NCBI GenBank assembly: GCA_937916415.1
Contig: CALGGH010000164.1
Location: forward strand, 1 to 9,959
Reading direction: 5' to 3'
Length of the DNA stretch: 9,959 nucleotides
Origin: an uncultured Lachnospiraceae bacterium
Lineage (GTDB): Bacteria; Bacillota; Clostridia; Lachnospirales; Lachnospiraceae
Of this stretch, positions 7,404 to 9,959 are shown in pieces (the first letter of the stretch is position 1; every line of letters begins with the position of its first letter). A model generated the notes under the pieces. It made no database searches. It was given only the letters and a program-made list of their open reading frames with translations, and had not been told where the DNA came from. Made by a program: the position numbers and the translations under genes.

Positions 7404-8204
7404 ATGGAACAGGATAAATTCAAGAACTATTCATATGATCATTCATATGATCAGGGTATTTATGATGAAAACCCCGGGCGCACGGCGGATTCCCGCGGCG
7501 CCATGCTTGACGGGTTCGGACCGGCCACTGAAATGGTCGGACAGGTGCAGGACGCGCTCAGGCAGGAGGTTGTTTCCAAGTCATTTTTATACATGATGGC
7601 GGCGCTCGGCGTGACGGCCGTCGCGGCTTTTGCGGCTCCGTCCGTCATGGCGCAGTGGCTGATGAGGAATTCTTACAATTTCATTCTGCTTTTCGTGGCG
7701 GAGCTGGTCATCGTCATAGTGTCCAACATAGCCGTTGCCAGGAACAACGTGCCGCTTACCGCCATACTTTTTACGCTTTATTCCTACATCACGGGGTCAC
7801 TTCTCGGCATCATCTTCTGGGCTTATGACCTGACCTCCGTAGGCTCGGTGTTCCTCATGACCGCGCTGACGTTTGGCATTATGGCCGTATATGGCATGAT
7901 CACCAAAAGGGACCTGACCAGCGTCGGCAACATATGCCTGATGGGACTCATAGGCATCATCATTGCTTCGCTGGTCAATGCCTTCATAATCCGCAACGGC
8001 ATGTTTGACTTCGTCGTTTCCATAATTGGCCTGCTCATTTTTGTGGCATTGACGGCTTATGACGTGCAGAAGATCAAGCGCCGCGTGGCGTATTCAAATG
8101 GCGAAAACGTACAGGTGATGGCACTTTCCGGAGCATTTGAGCTTTATCTGGATTTCATCAACATATTCCTGAGACTGCTCAGGTTATTCGGCAAGAGAAA
8201 ATAA
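7404..8204 (+). CDS. Bax inhibitor-1 (BI-1/YetJ/YccA) family membrane protein
   Basis: The 266-residue product belongs to the Bax1-I family (PF01027), whose characterised bacterial member YetJ is a pH-sensitive calcium leak protein. A hydrophilic N-terminus of about 55 residues is followed by six clear hydrophobic helices at about 59-83, 92-112, 117-141, 146-166, 174-195 and 200-219, and a seventh, less hydrophobic one at 239-262, as expected. Family signatures are AYDVQKIK (D220) and ALSGAFELYLDFINIFL (D250); these two Asp correspond to the di-aspartyl sensor of the family. The start at 7404 has a strong GGAGG. The N-terminus carries an SYDHSYDQ repeat from a 12-bp DNA duplication and is longer than I expect for simple bacterial members. 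It follows the lipoprotein cluster closely and is probably co-transcribed. The family is secure; calcium transport here is inferred. Confidence 0.92.
   Translation: MEQDKFKNYSYDHSYDQGIYDENPGRTADSRGAMLDGFGPATEMVGQVQDALRQEVVSKSFLYMMAALGVTAVAAFAAPSVMAQWLMRNSYNFILLFVAELVIVIVSNIAVARNNVPLTAILFTLYSYITGSLLGIIFWAYDLTSVGSVFLMTALTFGIMAVYGMITKRDLTSVGNICLMGLIGIIIASLVNAFIIRNGMFDFVVSIIGLLIFVALTAYDVQKIKRRVAYSNGENVQVMALSGAFELYLDFINIFLRLLRLFGKRK
7429..7452 (+). repeat. Perfect tandem 12-bp duplication in the BI-1 coding start
   Basis: ATTCATATGATC occurs twice back to back (7429-7440 and 7441-7452) and encodes SYDH followed by SYDQ in the cytoplasmic-type N-terminal tail. It is a multiple of three, so it keeps frame, and could vary in copy number between strains. 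Confidence 0.85.
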
Positions 8205-8209
8205 ACGCC

Positions 8210-8240
8210 TAAATACGCACTTAAATACTCGGATAAATAT
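8210..8240. repeat. Three TAAATA-type repeats at exact 12-nt spacing
   Basis: TAAATAC (8210-8216), TAAATAC (8222-8228) and TAAATAT (8234-8240) start exactly 12 bases apart, just after the BI-1 stop codon and about 25 bases upstream of the polymerase -35 box. They could be a regulator binding array, an AT-rich UP-type element or chance. No known factor is recognised. Confidence 0.6.
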
Positions 8241-8264
8241 GCTTGGTTGAATGAGTTTTGGTTC

Positions 8265-8293
8265 TTTACAAAAACGAACGCATGTTCTATAAT
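8265..8293 (+). promoter_or_regulatory. Near-consensus sigma-A promoter of the Y-family polymerase gene
   Basis: TTTACA (8265-8270, one mismatch to TTGACA) and a perfect TATAAT (8288-8293) are separated by the optimal 17 bases. Transcription should begin 6-8 bases after the -10, at about 8299-8301, which is the ATG of the polymerase gene at 8300. The spacer and the first -10 base are covered by a LexA operator. Confidence 0.88.
8275..8288. promoter_or_regulatory. LexA (DinR) SOS box
   Basis: CGAACGCATGTTCT matches 13 of 14 positions of the Gram-positive LexA consensus CGAACRNRYGTTYG; only the last base differs. The GAAC/GTTC half-sites form the expected palindrome. It lies in the promoter spacer and touches the -10, so bound LexA would block RNA polymerase. 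The gene behind it is a translesion polymerase, a classic SOS target, which supports the call. Confidence 0.92.
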
Positions 8294-8299
8294 TGATCC

Positions 8300-9865
8300 A
8301 TGAGCAATTCGGACGGTGATCATAACAGAACGTACGTCGCGATAGACCTCAAGAGCTTCTACGCATCCGTGGAATGCCGCGTCAGGGGTCTGGATCCGCT
8401 TACGACCAACCTGGTGGTGGCCGATCCTTCGCGAACGGAGAAGACCATATGCCTGGCCGTGTCGCCCTCCCTCAAGTCCTGGGGGATTCCCGGCAGGCCC
8501 AGGCTTTTTGAAGTGGTGGAAAAGGTCCGCGAGGTCAACGCCATGAGGAGGCTCAAGGCTCCGAATGGCAGGTTTCACGGGAGCAGCACCGATGCGGATG
8601 AGCTGGCCGCGGATCCGGGACTGGAGCTGGACTACGTCGTTGCGCCCCCTCAGATGAAGCTCTACATGAAGACCTCGACGGAGATTTTTAACATATACAT
8701 GCGGTACGTTGCTCCCGAGGACATTCACGTGTATTCGGTTGACGAGATATTTGCCGACGTGACCCACTATCTGGATACGTATCACATGACGGCGCACGAG
8801 CTGGTCATGACCATGATCCATGAGGTGCTGAGTGAAACGGACATCACGGCCACGGCGGGCATAGGCACCAACATGTACTTATGCAAGATCGCGATGGACA
8901 TAGTGGCCAAGCACATGGACCCCGACGAGGACGGAGTCCGCATAGCCGAGCTGGATGAGATGAGCTACCGCAGGCTTCTTTGGGGACACAGGCCCATCAC
9001 GGACTTTTGGCGCGTCGGCCGCGGAATATCGGCCAGATTGGAGTCCAGGGGCATGTATACCATGGGGGACGTGGCCAGGTGTTCGATCGGCGGGCCGGAT
9101 GATTACTACAACGAAGACCTGCTTTACGACCTTTTTGGGATAAACGCCGAGCTGCTCATAGACCATGCCTGGGGCTATGAGAGCGCGACCGTCGCTGACG
9201 TCAAGGCATACCGCCCCGAAAACAATTCCGTCAGCCAGGGACAGGTGCTTTCATGCCCGTATGATTACGACAGGACGCTCCTCATAGTCAAGGAGATGAC
9301 GGATCAGCTGGTTCTTGACCTGGTTGAAAAGAGGATGGTGACCAATCAACTCGTCCTGACCATAGGCTATGACGTAGCGAATCTGACCGATCCGGAGATC
9401 AGCCGGGGATACGGGGGGCCGGTGACCGTGGATTACTACGGCAGGAGGGTGCCGAAACATGCTCATGGCACGGAGAACCTGGAGGAATACACCTCATCGA
9501 CGAGGATCATCATGGACGCCATGGTCAGGCTCTACAGGAGGGTCGTGGATCCCACGCTCCTGTCCAGGCGCATAGTGGTGGCAGCCTGTAGGGTCATCCC
9601 TGAGTCCGAGGCCGGGAGGGAGAGGGCCTCTGACGAGACCTATGAGCAGCTTGACCTGTTTACCGACTATGGCGCCAGGGAACGTGACAGGCAGGAACGT
9701 GAACGGGAAGAGGCCAGGGAAAAACGCATGCAGGAGGCCGTTCTTTCCATTAAAAAGAAGTTTGGCAAAAATGCCATCCTGCGGGGCATGAACCTCGAGG
9801 AGGGCGCCACCGCACGAGAGCGCAACGGACAGGTGGGAGGACACAGGTCGGGCAGTGACGGGTAA
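8300..9865 (+). CDS. SOS-regulated Y-family translesion DNA polymerase (UvrX/YqjW-like)
   Basis: The 521-residue protein is a UmuC/DinB-superfamily polymerase that copies past damaged bases. Motifs: YVAIDLKSFYASVE (catalytic D16, Y21 at the steric-gate position), YSVDEIFADVT with catalytic D148/E149, AGIGTNMYLCKIAMDIVAK (186-204), a helix-hairpin-helix-like region (about 230-262), a little-finger domain (about 310-435), and QLDLF (450-454), a textbook beta-clamp-binding motif. A charged helical tail follows (458-478), then KFGKNAILRGMNLEEGATARERN, ending in GGH plus a short Gly/Ser tail. It is longer than the ~410-420-residue Bacillus relatives because of this tail. The ATG at 8300 is the only usable start: an in-frame TGA lies at 8294 and no other start precedes the first motif. 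There is no Shine-Dalgarno. Regulation is by the LexA box at 8275. A YolD-like partner, often adjacent to such genes, is absent upstream and could lie past the contig end. Confidence 0.95.
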   Translation: MSNSDGDHNRTYVAIDLKSFYASVECRVRGLDPLTTNLVVADPSRTEKTICLAVSPSLKSWGIPGRPRLFEVVEKVREVNAMRRLKAPNGRFHGSSTDADELAADPGLELDYVVAPPQMKLYMKTSTEIFNIYMRYVAPEDIHVYSVDEIFADVTHYLDTYHMTAHELVMTMIHEVLSETDITATAGIGTNMYLCKIAMDIVAKHMDPDEDGVRIAELDEMSYRRLLWGHRPITDFWRVGRGISARLESRGMYTMGDVARCSIGGPDDYYNEDLLYDLFGINAELLIDHAWGYESATVADVKAYRPENNSVSQGQVLSCPYDYDRTLLIVKEMTDQLVLDLVEKRMVTNQLVLTIGYDVANLTDPEISRGYGGPVTVDYYGRRVPKHAHGTENLEEYTSSTRIIMDAMVRLYRRVVDPTLLSRRIVVAACRVIPESEAGRERASDETYEQLDLFTDYGARERDRQEREREEAREKRMQEAVLSIKKKFGKNAILRGMNLEEGATARERNGQVGGHRSGSDG

Positions 9866-9915
9866 GCTTGGGAGACCTGCACCCGGATCCGGGTCCGGCA
9901 GTGAAGGGTAAGCTT
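9846..9915 (+). repeat. Imperfect 24-bp direct repeat around the polymerase stop codon
   Basis: Bases 9846-9869 (GGTCGGGCAGTGACGGGTAA then GCTT) recur at 9892-9915 with two mismatches, offset by 46. Both copies contain the GGG-TAA stop and, each in its own frame, encode a Gly/Ser ending (GSDG-stop and GSEG-stop). The second copy abuts adapter sequence, so it could be a real small duplication or an assembly error near the contig end. Confidence 0.7.
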
Positions 9916-9918
9916 ATG

Positions 9919-9959
9919 AGATCGGAAGAGCGTCGTGTAGGGAAAGAGTGTAGATCTCG
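9919..9959. other. Illumina adapter read-through (not biological)
   Basis: From 9919 the sequence reads AGATCGGAAGAGCGTCGTGT and continues through AGGGAAAGAGTGTAGATCTCG, the reverse complement of the standard Illumina TruSeq universal (P5-side) adapter. It should be trimmed. The last trustworthy genomic base is about 9918. Confidence 0.98.

Noticed and set aside
8144..8821. Antisense ORF spanning the polymerase promoter and 5' coding region
   Set aside because: It runs through a clear promoter and LexA box and opposite conserved polymerase motifs; a shadow ORF.
9881..9894. 14-bp palindrome ACCCGGATCCGGGT after the polymerase stop
   Set aside because: Too short, with no loop or T-tract, and it lies in the doubtful contig-end segment; not called as a terminator.
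1..9959. CRISPR array, tRNA, rRNA, insertion sequence or toxin-antitoxin pair
   Set aside because: No spaced identical repeats of CRISPR type, no cloverleaf or rRNA signature, no transposase ORF and no plausible small paired genes were seen.

Overview
The window reads as a metagenomic or draft-genome contig from a Gram-positive Firmicute, most likely a gut or rumen Lachnospiraceae-type clostridium. The evidence is the clostridial-style mosaic surface protein (InlB-type, YDG-like and Big_2 Ig-like domains), a lipoprotein with a typical lipobox, GGAGG-type ribosome sites, and a LexA operator of the Bacillus/Clostridium type (CGAAC-N4-GTTC) in front of a UvrX/YqjW-like Y-family polymerase. The genus is inferred, not shown. 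All supported genes lie on the + strand.

Layout. Positions 1-50 are a perfect 15-bp inverted repeat that looks like a fold-back artefact at the contig edge. Positions 16-4869 hold the C-terminal part of a very large secreted or surface repeat protein whose N-terminus is missing. Positions 4870-5348 are intergenic, with several hairpins and an AT-rich stretch before the next gene. Positions 5349-6920 encode an AAA-ATPase-like protein with a C-terminal PD-(D/E)XK nuclease-like domain. Positions 7043-8204 form a tight cluster: a small acidic lipoprotein that looks frameshifted or coupled to a 31-codon ORF, then a seven-TM Bax-inhibitor-1 family membrane protein. Positions 8205-8299 are a compact regulatory region with three 12-nt-spaced TAAATA repeats, a near-consensus promoter and an embedded LexA box. 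Positions 8300-9865 encode the Y-family translesion polymerase. The contig ends in a degenerate direct repeat and then 41 bases of Illumina adapter (9919-9959), which are not biological.

How the genes fit together. The lipoprotein and BI-1 genes are probably one transcript. The polymerase has its own SOS-controlled promoter, and its ATG falls at the predicted transcription start, so its mRNA is probably leaderless. The surface protein and the AAA/nuclease-like gene look independent. I see no convincing new multi-gene defence or mobile system. The best biological leads are the SOS-controlled leaderless polymerase transcript and the broken or coupled lipoprotein reading frame. The two contig-end artefacts matter for anyone using the record.
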